This document shows positions 21,981 to 33,305 of a stretch of 64,000 bases of DNA, piece after piece; position 1 is the stretch's first letter, and the number at the start of each line of letters is the position of its first letter. Position numbers and translations under genes: made by a program. This DNA is from Fusarium oxysporum f. sp. lycopersici 4287 (Eukaryota > Ascomycota > Sordariomycetes > Hypocreales > Nectriaceae). Location of the stretch: positions 2,872,627 through 2,936,626 of the forward strand of contig NC_030990.1 in the NCBI RefSeq assembly GCF_000149955.1, in the 5' to 3' direction. The notes beneath the pieces are model-generated. The model was not told the origin of the DNA, made no database searches, and saw nothing but the letters and a program-made list of their open reading frames with translations.

Positions 21981-24900
21981 AGTGATTGCTGGAGTCGTCA
22001 TCAATGCTGTTGAGCAAGTATTGATCCCATCGGGAACAGCGTCAATCCATGGTGGATGTGTAGAAGCTCAAGCCCAGTCGAAGGATGAAACGTCTAGATC
22101 CGGGCTCACAAGGCTAATCATAATCCCTGATCCTGGACAGCACTACTACCCGTTGGCGGGCACCTGGCATCGCATGAAATAAGGTACACTAGGCGCCGAG
22201 AAAGCATGCCGTCGGGTTGTTTGATGTTCTTCAGGAGCAGATGACTAGGAGGAGTCTACCGGTATCGGTATCTAAGAAGTACCTGTGTACCTCTAGGGAC
22301 AGTGCTATAATTCCTATCCACGTACGTATCTGGGAAAGGTAGGTACTAAGGTACCTAGGTGTTCAATCAATTATCAATCAAGCCTACACATAGTACCCTG
22401 CCCACTTCAGGTTTGATGAGTGCCCAAGGGACGGAGTAAAAGCAGGTGCATTTGGATTGATGTCTGTCAGAATCCAAAACATGTTGCCTGCTAAACTTAG
22501 ATTGGCAGGATCGAGGCAGGAACGGCCCAATGATCGGCAATGCGTCTTTCCAGGCTTCGCTTCCTATCGCGCCACACCACCAACAAATCAATCTTCAACA
22601 AAGCACTGTCGCAGTCCATCTCAAGATCAAGTGGTGCGAACAACCAACACCAGGACAACGACGCTGATATTCATCGCAGGTTCGGACCCGACTCACATGA
22701 AGCACAACATCTGCATCGCGGATCTTGCGGTCAGTAGATGTATAGGTCTTCTATCGTTTGCAGTGGCTTCGTCAACACGCCCATGTTTGCTCGAGCGCAG
22801 ACGGAACGGGCACCAACAATGAAGTCGTTCCATGTACGGATACCCGCGAGTCAATGCAACCGCTACCACTCCCACATTCCTTTAGCAGCACAGATGATCG
22901 CCTGTGACAACTAGAGGAGCGACAAAACATCCCACCGGTCTTACCCGCACAATCCACAAGTCAATCAAGGGTTCATTGTTAGCCACCAGAAATAGAATCT
23001 TCCTGAGCCCCTCGACAGGATCCCCAAGGCTCAAGAGAGGCTCTGTTACCCGCGACATCATATGGCTTTACTGTTGTCTCCCTTCGAGCACCGGAGACTT
23101 CGATATGCCTGTAACATTTGCCATTGTCTGTCAAAGTCTGCCACAGTGCCACCCCTCTCATCAGGGTGGCCCTACACCGCACTGCATGTACGTATGTATA
23201 CGTACGCAGTAATTTCTGGATTGATCCTGTCATTCTGCTTTCACCCCTGGCCAGGACTCCAAGTGCCGTCCTAACAATAACGTTTCCATGGATTGTTTGG
23301 CGGAGTTTCTGAACTTTTGTTGCTCATCGTCCCCACAATCTCGAACTTGGAACAGAAACACAAGGGGTTCAGCTCAGTCATCTGTCAGACTTGGCTGGAG
23401 AAGGTCGAAACAAGCCCAGCCACAAACTACATATGACAGCCTCTAGCTGATTCTTGCCCTACTTGCGAATGCCTCCTAGGCGGCCATTTCGACCGCCTTC
23501 AACAATGTCTTAACTCTTATCTCTGATCTGGCCAGACCAGCGACGGATGCGTCGTTTTGATACCTTGTCTCGCCTCACCTCGCTTCACCATCACACGGCC
23601 CAGCCTTGCACGCGCCTTGTTACATATCTCACAGGGTAGAGGACGATCATCCTTACGATCTCCCCATTATTCATCCACTTTCTTCCTGTAACAATACGTA
23701 TAAGCCTTCTTGGCCAATGGTCCCTCATCTCATCATGACCGTGTCTTTCATTCAACACACGTCCTTGCCTCCCGCCCAAATATGCTTTTCCCATGAAATA
23801 CCCCTGCAATCTTGGAGGGCCAGTCAGATCCTGGAGAAGATTACACGTACATCCTACCCACAGTGCAGCATTGCACCCCTCTATACCCCTGTCGAGACTC
23901 TATTGGCTCGTTCCCGCACAAGCCGCGACAACGGTTATGCGCAACATGCACTAAAGCCGCAACGTCGACGCAGATTCAGAAAATTCAATAACAATTTCAG
24001 AGAAAACCTAGCCCGGCACTGCACCCTTGATTCATCCTTGTGGTTCTTTGTAACTTGCATCTTCGCTGACTGTATTAATTACGTCCAGGTCTCATCACGA
24101 ACAACAGCATCTATGCCTCAGCACCTCAACAGATACCGTGTGGATGCTCTAATCTGGTGTCGTTCTTGACACATGTCACTATCCATCGTGTCAGGCCCAG
24201 TTCGTCGCCAATATGCCATAAGCAAGCTCATGAATCAGCTCGAAAGCTTGTTTCTGCTGTCCTAGCATACGTATGTAGTAGTAAAGAGTGGGATAAGTAT
24301 CTCCGATATGGAACCCTGGCCCGTGAATATGCAGCACCAGAGAGCTCAGACATGCAACGGATCGCTCGTTCAACTCTCCGCCAGACAGCATCAGATATTA
24401 ACCCCACCTCTTGTTAGTCGTTGGTGTTCACTCCTGGCGCAGACCCATGGGTGCGTGGGCAAGCACCACACTTTTTGCTTTCTTATTCTACACCTTCCAT
24501 GACAGGGGAAGTCCTCGAAATATGGTGACCTTGCTCGACCCCCCTGGGCAAGGACATGGCAGTGACGGCTTCATTCGTCTGACTCCACCATAAGGCGTGT
24601 TTTGACTTGCCAACTTGGATTCATATATCCATCCCCAGCCCAGCGTCAATGTGAACAACATTCTGGATATCACTCCTTCCGATCGAAGACATATCAACTC
24701 TATCTTTCTCCAGGTTGCGGTTTATGTTCTTATCCATTCTTTTCATTCCCCAGACTACAGGTTCCAGAGTCTTTCGTTTAAATCATCACCATTTCGTTTC
24801 GTCCCCAGGATACGATATCTGTTTCGTCGTACCTATTTTAGGATCACCTCTTCTTCACATTCCTTTTCTTCTAATCCAGTGATAATCTGCTACATGCTGA

Positions 24901-25199
24901 CTCGCCGCTAAGCTATCACGCCCTTGTTCATCCTTCCGTTGCCATCTCGGAAGTGGTTTCAACCTTTCTGCAGCAGGCCGACCCGTCCGTGAAAGCAAGA
25001 CAGAAACATTGGAGGGGCACTGTGTTAGTGTACCTGTCTAGCTACACTCGTCGGTCTCACGACCATTCTTCTCATTTAAGTTGGGCTTATCCCCCTTCAA
25101 CATATCGTCCAAATGCTTGTCACAAGGCAGTACGAAACAGAACATAGCCGTTGGCCATTCAGCAGATACGAAGCATCTCTTACTTCGACAAGCCCTCGC
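21981..25199. other. Long gene-free region upstream of the homeobox gene
   Basis: About 3.2 kb with only short overlapping open frames and no recognisable protein. It holds a cluster of GGTAGGTAC/GGTACCTAGG motifs near 22335-22360. The last kilobase is pyrimidine-rich, as in a long 5' leader or promoter. Long upstream regions are common for developmental regulators in filamentous fungi, so regulatory content is plausible, but no specific site is claimed. Confidence 0.45.
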
Positions 25200-26733
25200 A
25201 TGTCTAATCCTTACGATGTCAATGTCGAGCTGCCGGCCCCTACGAGCTGGCAAGCACACAATCCAACTACTTCCCACAGTGGTAGTGGACCTGCACAGCA
25301 ACATCAATCACGGAACGAAGCCTCAAGACTTTCCCTAATGCGCCACCCAGCAGAAAACAGAGGCAATGCTCTGGGAATTCACATGAGGCCCGGGGCGACT
25401 CAGATGTACTCACCCCATCTCCAGACGATAGACCGAGGTGGGATGTCGTTGCCAGGGCCCAGAGACTCGGTCCTTCAAAATGATAGCTACGGGATGAAAC
25501 CCAGTACCGCAGATATGGAGGACGTGATTAGTTCAGGGCTGATCAGCACCTCAAAAACAGCCACTAATAGTACTTTCGTGCCACCAAGTCGCCAAACAAA
25601 CGACGTCTCATCCACTCAATCCAGCCAAGGAGCAAGAATCGGCTCGCCACAGGATGAAGAGGAGGACGACCTCGATGATGACGATATGCTTGACGGGGAG
25701 GGAGAGCATTCAGCCCAAACTCCGGCAGAAAGGGCGGCTGCTCGACGCAAGATGAAGCGATTCAGGTCAGTGTACTCGTTGCTCGTTCCAAGGCAAGAGC
25801 TTATTGGTTTAGACTCACCCACCAGCAAACACGGTTCCTTATGAGTGAGTTCGCAAAACAGCCTCATCCAGATGCGGCACACCGTGAGCGGCTCTCACGG
25901 GAGATTCCTGGCCTCAGTTCGCGCCAGGTCCAAGTTTGGTTCCAGAACAGGTAATCATCACATAAATTGTCAGCATAGTCCTCGCTAACCCGTGTGACAG
26001 ACGTGCCAAAATCAAGCGGCTGAATGCTGATGATCGCGATCGTATGATAAAGATGAGAGCAGTCCCTGAGGGATTTGACAATGTCCAGGCCCTCCATTCC
26101 CCCTACGGGGCAGTCCATGGCATGAATGCTCCTATGCCCTCACCAGGACACTTCAATACACAATCGTATGCCCAGCACATGATAAGACCCTTGATCGTCG
26201 ACGGACGAAGGCATGATACAAGCGAACATGCTTCTCCGACCGCAATGACCCCAGGATTCGGTGGGATGGGGTACAGCCCCGCCGGTAGTTTGACAAGCTC
26301 AGGTCTTGCATCGCCGCTTTCACCAGCTCCGAGTGACCGATATCCCTATGGCGGCCACTTCACAGCCCCTCTTACAGGCAGCCCGAGAACATCGCACCCA
26401 TTTGCGCAACACCATGGGCTTGGAACTCCTGTTGAAATTCATCGATCGAGCCCCCAGCCCATCCCGCCTCCTCTGCTTCGCGACCCCCTCTGCAGGGCCA
26501 GATCGGAATCCTCACAGTCGCCGCTGCGACCCAATATGCCATGGAAAGGGGATGCAGGTGACTATTCCTACAGGGGGACAAACACAAGCCCGAACCTCTC
26601 AGACCGACACCCATCTATCTACCACCCTGCACCACTCAGCAACCCCTCTATTGCCATGAGTGGCTACGATGCAAACTCAGTTCCCGGCTCCAGGGCTCCT
26701 CCCGAGAACCAAGTTCACCGAACAGAAATTTGA
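25200..26733 (+). CDS. htf1: Homeobox transcription factor (HTF1-like)
   Basis: This nuclear DNA-binding protein resembles the Fusarium Htf1 and Magnaporthe Hox2 proteins needed for conidium and phialide formation. Exons 25200-25765, 25813-25950 and 26001-26733 give 478 residues. The introns of 47 and 50 bases both interrupt the homeodomain. The homeodomain is at about residues 181-240: KMKRFRLTHQQTRFL, then the recognition helix RQVQVWFQNRRAKIKR with the invariant WFQNR at 231-235. An acidic stretch (EEEDDLDDDDMLDGEGE) precedes it. The C-terminal half is rich in Pro, Ser and His with no other domain. An in-frame ATG at 25113 would add 29 residues. The ATG at 25200 is preferred as it starts the more protein-like sequence. 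The homeobox is certain; the orthologue name is inferred. Confidence 0.88.
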
Positions 26734-27517
26734 TGACCATCGATGGGGAGCCCGTGGCCATTGTACTCCAATAGCCAAGCCCTAGCCTGGCAGCTCCAAG
26801 TTGCCGACGCTTCAAACAGCTTGTGGACAAATTCTGCAGGATGTTGTTACTATAGGCCTAGCCCATATGCCGTCTGGGATCCCTCATAAGGGAGTATATA
26901 TTTCTCCTTCATACTGTTCGATTTGGCCTTCATTCCTTTTATTTGCAGTACCTGCTGTTATCTGTTTAATTCTTTTATCTCTTTTTTTTTTTTTTTTTTT
27001 TTTTTCCCTCTCTCTCTCTTTTTGGTCTGCATTGTGAAGTGCACCAGGTGCATCAGGGCGTATAATGTTTTATCTTAGAATTGATGATTTCGGTATCTGG
27101 TAACGATCATGACCCTTTCTTATGTTCAGGGAGTAAGTCAAATGGCATGATGATGAACATCTAAAGCTGGGATTTAGTGAAAAGTGGAGGGCGCAATCAT
27201 CGGTGGCAATCGGCGCAATTATTGTTCTGGTTTGGCTTTTGGCAGACTGGTTTCTGTTCCCTTTTCAGGTTGGTTGAGCAAGTTGATACTAAGTATTTAG
27301 TTTGCTAGATCGGCGTCGGCCCAGGTGGCATAACCGTTGACATCTTGTTCCAAAGAATAAAAACCAATTTCAAGGAATAATCATCTTATAATGATATCTG
27401 ATCAATGTCCTCGTTAAGCAATGAGACATCTCTCAGAACCCTATTAGTATATGTTATTTCAGAACCTACCTTTCGGTCACAAACACTAGTAAATTCTGGC
27501 CAGTCGCACTCAAACTG

Positions 27518-27648
27518 CTAAGGCGAGGCAATAACATGCTGCATAACAAAGAGATTTAGGCAAACTATTATAAGCTTAATGGGCTCTTTAACAAGTTTAT
27601 TACTGGCATCCTTTGTTAAGATCTGAAGTTTTCTTGCTTGCTCCTTGA
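27518..27648 (-). mobile_element. MITE-like element, copy E (diverged)
   Basis: The ends AAGGCGAGGCAATAACATGC and GAAGTTTTCTTGCTTGCTCC form a poor inverted pair. The interior AGATTTAGGCAAACTA is the reverse complement of the family core TTTACCTAAATCT, so the copy is inverted. It is the most diverged copy recognised. Confidence 0.45.
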
Positions 27649-28492
27649 GGGCGAGGTCAATTGCTAATAATTATAGCAATGCCACGAAGCAATAACATGT
27701 TTAAAAAAATCCAATCTTGCATTACAGAAAGAATTAATATCCCTTACCAATATGTAGTGATAATCTGAGATCTAGCAGATGCTAACAATTAGCCTTCCTT
27801 CAATTTCTGAATAGAACCCTGGATACTAATGCAAGCTCTTTAAGGTCAGGCAAGCCAGTTTTCCTAACAGCAGCCAGGCGGTTATCAATGATGGTCGACA
27901 TCGAACTGAAAACAACAGACAAGGCTACTAGGTTTACCAGATGTTGGGTGTCATCACGGTACCGATAGCATGAACCAGATCATTATCGGAACTTACATGG
28001 GAGAAGTTGAGGGTGAACAGATAGAAGAGTGATTCACACCGCGCACGATATCACGGTCAATGGACCAATGGGTCTTTCTTGTTGTCTTTGATACAGGGCA
28101 ATAAATGACCCAAAGGGTGAGGATATGTCACTTGCATCAGGTCATCATCGCATCATGGTAGCCGCACAAGGGGCCCTCGTGATGATGGTTTTAGGCAAGG
28201 TTACTGAAGTGTGCTCTCGACCACATATCCCAAGGTGTTACAGCAGGGTAGGATCGAGCAAGCTGACAGTTGTTGAGGGATGGTGGTGGTCTTGTTTGTA
28301 TGAAAGAAGAGGGAAAAAATTTGGCGGTTTGAACAAGATCTTATCGACGCGATTTAGTCACGTGATATGATCATCCACCAGCTCCCCTTTCTGGGTGACG
28401 GGCCGGAGTGGAGATACGACAGCATCATTATCTTGAACAACACCAAAAGCCTTTTAAAATATCCAACTGTTGGTTCCTCAACACTACCAAGC

Positions 28493-28609
28493 TTCAGGGA
28501 GCAAGAGAACTTTTGGCATCCATATAATCACGGTGCTAACAATAACTAGTCTAAAGACCTACTAAGTCATATGAAAGTTACCTAAATCTTTATCGCTTAG
28601 AATACCGGT
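28493..28609 (+). mobile_element. MITE-like element, copy F (right end missing)
   Basis: The left end is CAGGGAGCAAGAGAACTTTT and the core ACTAGTCTAAAGACCTACTA, then TTACCTAAATCTTTATCGCT. These match copies C and H closely. The element stops after CTTAGAATA, without the right terminal repeat. Confidence 0.65.
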
Positions 28610-29815
28610 TCATTAATTACTAATAATTCTACGGTCAGTTTGTTATAAACATAGTTTCTGCTTAAGTGAATAGAGTTTCTTTCTACTGGCTGATGAACTG
28701 TCAGCGAAAAGGCTCTTGTACAGCGTGCACGAATCTTTGCTCATGGACATCTACTCAAGTTTGAGAGTTTCAAGCTCTTTAGTTGGTCATGCGATATGTT
28801 TGCACTCATTGGACCTGATTAAGATGGCCAGTTCAATTATCTCCATATAGTAACGTTCTTCGGACTTGAGATTCTGTTTAGACATCTATATTACTGACCT
28901 AGTGCTCTATTGAGCTGCCTTGATCCAACCTCTTACCTGCTTGTTACTACCTTAATAGTGTTAGCTACAGAAAGAACAAGATGGACAAAGACCAAAGGGA
29001 CCACAAACTTGTCAGGATGATGTTGCTTTGTTCGAATTGATATAGACTAACTCATAATCTGACATTGGAACTCAAAAGTGGTATGCCCCAACACAGTTCA
29101 CAGGCTGAGACGTGATTCGGTGTCACCGTCTTTGTGGAGCTGAATGCGACAGTGCAGGAGTCAAGCCAATGAATGGTTGCGATCACTCGGGCAGGAAGGC
29201 TGTACGTTCTTTTGTCTTTGTTCTGGCTGCCAGGTTCAGGCCAGCAGCCACTCAGATTAGCGGAAGATAGTACCGAGAAGTGGTCAGTGAGCCGAAAGGC
29301 CACTGAAAGGGCCCCTAGTTTAGCCATTGAACAGCCTGGGAACAGCGGCCAGCCCGCCTGGCAGGTTCCTGTCTCCGGCCGTTTTCCTGACGGGACTGAC
29401 AACCGACAGACCCACCTCACCAGAATGCCTTGTCTTTCAGGCTCAAATCACCCTCTGCCTCTCCCTCATTCCAAACACTCCACACAGTCCACACCTCACC
29501 TCTCGCCCCCGACCCTGATTCAACCTCTGACATCCTAACCCAACATCGCCCTATTCGACGCCAAAACCCTCGCTCTGCGCAAGCACCATTCGCCCCATTT
29601 CTCCTAAAAAATCGTCGATTCCTTTCCTCGAACTCTGCAAAGACCACTGCAAAACTATTATCTGCCCGCGCGGCGCCGGCTCCGCTCACCGAGTCCCCGA
29701 GGAAAACCCAGTGCAGTGCATGACGTTCGGCTGAAGAGAGGAGCGGAGCGAAGGACTTCTCGTCGACGACCGGCGCGACTCTCGCCCACAAATCTCCCTT
29801 GCGGAGTCGTCCACG

Positions 29816-30850
29816 ATGTCGTTCCATCCTCAGACTCCCCAGAGCCCATCGCAATTCTCCTCCGGGACCTCGGAGCCCGTGTTAAGCGTGACAACCTCAA
29901 TGACCTCCACAGCCACGCCAACCACCTTGCCGACTCCCGCCCACAGCGTCACTGGAAGCGCCCATCACGACCTTGCAATGACCGACGACTCTCCCCACAA
30001 GCGGAAGCGCTCTGTGGATGACAGCGGCGACCGCGAGCAGAAGAAGGTTCACACCGAGGAAAGCAAGCTGGGCATTGAGGACCTGCATCTCGATGTGGGG
30101 AAGAAATACCTTCTTTGCCAGACTCCTCATCCAGAATCATTACCGCGCGTCTCGGAAGATCTTTATGACATGTTCAACCTCAGTGGGCTCGCCGCCGAAG
30201 TAGCCCGGGAGAAGCCAAACGGAGAAAAGAACGCATTACGTTCATCTTACACAGGCCATATGAAGAACTTAGGTATTGCTGGCAACTGGAAAGTGCGAGT
30301 AACAGACAAGGACTCTAACACCGAGAAACCTGACTTTTTCGACATCCTGCACATGCCCGATGAGGATTGGGACAACACGATAGTTAAGGGTCAAAACATC
30401 AAACACGGGCTATCACAAGCAAGTCTCTCCGCCCTCGGACGAGCAGTCACCATGGCCAAGGGACCTATAGGCAAGAAGGACTGGGACATCTCAAGATTAG
30501 GACTTCAGTCACCCGGCCTGGATTCAAAGCAAACTTCATCGGCGAGACCCACCGCTCCCAACACTCCGCTCAACGTACCTGGCGCAGTAGGACGACTAAA
30601 GGCTCAGGGGCCCTCAGCAAACGATCCCAACCGACCAAAGCGTAACGTGAAGAAGCGAACATATGGTGATAGCAGTTTCGAGGGCTATGGTGAAGGTTAC
30701 CCTGACGATGACACAGCCGTGGAAGGAGGCTACTCAACGGGAGAGGGAGAAGGCGGCCAGAAGCGACGCAAGAAGAACCCGGGAAACACCTCGCCATACC
30801 CGAGTGCTATGCGCCAGCAAAGCTACGGCCCTGGCATGGTGGGCGCATGA
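29816..30850 (+). CDS. med19: Mediator complex subunit 19 (Rox3)
   Basis: This is a subunit of the Mediator head module, which bridges transcription factors and RNA polymerase II in the nucleus. The single exon encodes 344 residues. The conserved Rox3 core lies at about residues 85-210: DLHLDVGKKYLLCQTPHP, then SEDLYDMFNLSGLAAEVARE, and SYTGHMKNLGIAGNW. A Ser/Thr/Pro-rich N-terminal tail and a basic C-terminal part with PKRNVKKR and KRRKKN nuclear-localisation-like clusters flank it. The length is typical of ascomycete Med19. The ATG at 29816 starts the conserved leader MSFHPQTPQSPSQF. The fungal family match is strong. Confidence 0.92.
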   Translation: MSFHPQTPQSPSQFSSGTSEPVLSVTTSMTSTATPTTLPTPAHSVTGSAHHDLAMTDDSPHKRKRSVDDSGDREQKKVHTEESKLGIEDLHLDVGKKYLLCQTPHPESLPRVSEDLYDMFNLSGLAAEVAREKPNGEKNALRSSYTGHMKNLGIAGNWKVRVTDKDSNTEKPDFFDILHMPDEDWDNTIVKGQNIKHGLSQASLSALGRAVTMAKGPIGKKDWDISRLGLQSPGLDSKQTSSARPTAPNTPLNVPGAVGRLKAQGPSANDPNRPKRNVKKRTYGDSSFEGYGEGYPDDDTAVEGGYSTGEGEGGQKRRKKNPGNTSPYPSAMRQQSYGPGMVGA

Positions 30851-32030
30851 AATATCTTGACGGTAGATGCCCAGTCATGTCTCATGTTTCACGACTTGTA
30901 TACACACTATGAAACGATTCCAACAGGCTCTTGTTCCCTGGGTCTCGTACACGCCACACAAACAAAAAAATCTCGGTGCTACTTGCTTTGACAGCCTCCT
31001 CGGCTTTTAATCTTCAATCTTGGGGTTTCATTTTTTTCTGCATTCTGAGGGGACGGACACACGACATGTGCGTCCCAACGAGCATGGCGTTTGGGCAAAG
31101 GAGAGAGGCGGCATATGGGTAAGGTTGGCCGGTCACTCGGGGGTAGGGGAGGCATGTTTCCACGTTTCTTATTTCTCTCAAAAGACGACACGGCCTAGCA
31201 CGAGGGGCGCAGACACTGGGCAGTGGTGATAACAATAGTCAGGGCTTGGGCAAGATACTAGAAGGTTTAGGTATAATTTTTGACCTGTTTATGCCATTTC
31301 ACCTTGTACCAAATGAAGTTGTTGACTATCTCAACATCAATGGGCGGATACAACAGTAAAGTCAGGCATGCACTGCAACAATAACGCAATAGGTATCGAA
31401 TACATTATATGGCGTGCACGATGCATAACGCCAAAAGAAGGAGAAGAAAACAGAAACATAGATAAGTTGAGCATCATAGGTAATCCACAACAGAGTATGC
31501 ATTTGCTGGCCCCCAGGAGATGATCCTAAGAGACGAAACTTTCTTTGAAGAGTTTAGGATATTTAGGATATAAACTTAGGATATTTAGGGTAGGCTTAGG
31601 ATACTCTATGGTAAGTTCGATGGAGCGGGTGGCGTCAACCAAATACAAATGTATAATGATGGAACCGATACGAGGCCGCATATTCTCTCATATAATTTAC
31701 ATATAAAATCAAGCAATTACTCGCAAGAAACCAAGCGGCCTTATATTTAGTACTGTACTATCTACAATTGGGCATGTCTCCTTCTGAAGCCTACAGAGAT
31801 CCTAAGTTTAGGGTCTTTAGATTCCCAAATTCCTTCCACTCGCACCACACTGTCACGTCCCAATTTCCTCATCCTTCAACATCACCAGATCTTCAAGCTT
31901 CCCTTGCTTGATGTCTTCGCATGATGTCAACTTATGATGTGGTTATCTGTAGCCACGTATACTTATCATCTCAATACAGAAAGACTGTAAAAACTCCATC
32001 GGTCGCTAGCTCACCTTCGTGGACTAGAGG
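30851..32030. other. Intergenic DNA, AT-rich, with TTTAGGATAT repeats
   Basis: After the med19 3' UTR this stretch holds no supportable gene. Near 31550-31606 a short imperfect tandem array of TTTAGGATAT units appears. A related GATCCTAAGTTTAGGGTC segment lies at 31788-31805. Both resemble the ends of the local MITE family, but a bounded copy cannot be drawn. Confidence 0.4.
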
Positions 32031-32039
32031 TTGCCTGAC

Positions 32040-33059
32040 GCCACGATGAGCATCGTTACCGATTTTCCGCATCTGCCTCTACACTCTGGCCTCTACGAGC
32101 AAGAAGGCAAGATGATATCAACTATGATCATCGACGAATGACATGCGGCAAAGAAGGAGAATACGCAACTCAACCAAGCCATTCGTTGGTAGAAGTACGG
32201 GCATGCATTTCATGCTCACCGGAGCACCGGTTTTCAACACATGGTGTGGCATCGCTGGTCAGCTTATGCTACTCCCTAATGGAGGCCCATTTGTAAACCT
32301 CAAACACCACAGCGAGCTTGTCGACAGCCCTGCTTCTAGTCAGTCGAACACGCCCAGTAAGAAAGAATCAGCGATCTTGAAGATGATTCTGGCGTCGATG
32401 ACAGCCGGGAGACCCAAGGAGATCCTGCAACTGCCACCAATCCGATATCACGAAATGAGAGCCAGCACTCAGGCCGAGCCATTTTCTATCATCGGGATCG
32501 AGGCCTGGACTACAGAGGGACAACATCTCCTTCGATACGCCAGGCATAAAAGCAAAAGAAGACTCGCGTTCATGGGATTGGCTTGGTTACAAAAAGCACA
32601 GACAGAGGCAAAATGATCACTTCTTCGCATTGCCACTAACATCGCCGATGGCCTCCCAGCTGACAACATGCCTTGGACAAAACAGATACAGCCACGGCGT
32701 TACCTTGGGGCTTTATTTAAAGAAGACCTCAAACAGCTGAACAGCTACATCAAAGGCGAGATTCAGGAAAAGAGGAAGAGGTAGCAAAGTTTACACCCAG
32801 GCCCCAATATAGCAGCAATCAACGCTCGTCTTGGTACAGATTGGGGCCTCATCCATCATCAACACTAAAAAAGAAGAGGAAGAAAACTCCAAAAGACCAC
32901 TCTCCGAGAGGAGCAAAACCCAGATCACATACTCCGTACAAATATCTTCAGTTACGATGCAGGAGGCGATAACAAAGAAGAAGACCTCAGCCTAGAGGGC
33001 GACGGGAGTGAGGAGGACGAGCCAAACTTCAAGCAGGGAGGTCGTGTTTCATCAGGTTG
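32040..33059 (+). pseudogene. Relic of a second SNF2-family helicase gene
   Basis: The frame reading MIIDE, then stop, then HAAKKENTQLNQAIRW puts a TGA (32139-32141) inside the DEAH motif II. A TAG (32190-32192) follows. The frame then shifts by one base before LTGAPVFNTW, which is SNF2 motif III (normally LTGTPxQN), and GQLMLLPNGGPF. After a stop at 32614-32616 the homologous-looking reading continues in pieces (GLPADNMPWTKQIQPRRYLG) and ends in an acidic tail with TGA at 33057-33059. It lacks motif I and the C-terminal helicase lobe. It belongs to the same general family as the pseudogene at 16405-17608. It is not functional. Confidence 0.65.
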
Positions 33060-33305
33060 ACCGTACGCAAAGATATTTGACCGTCAACACTTATCGCTTG
33101 CTAATCTTCGTATGTATCCCGCGCAAATAAAAAGAAACAGATCTAGGTAGTTACTTGAAAGGGGAAAAAACCGATACTCGCTCGTCTTCCAAGCCTTGTA
33201 TGTAGTATCATTGCGCATATCTCATTATATCCAGCCATTACATCCTCTCACAACATGATATACATGCATCTCAAAATGCATTGCCACCCACTACTCTCAT
33301 ATCCT

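Larger units (their letters stand above)
26734..29815. other. Gene-poor intergenic region with two MITE copies
   Basis: About 3.1 kb. It starts with the homeobox 3' UTR, which contains a 24-base T run (26982-27005) followed by a CT-rich tract. Then follow AT-rich DNA with two MITE-like copies and, from about 29400, the CT-rich promoter and leader of med19. A 7-bp inverted repeat (ATTGCTA...TAGCAAT, 27660-27680) lies just after copy E. No gene is supported. Confidence 0.5.
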
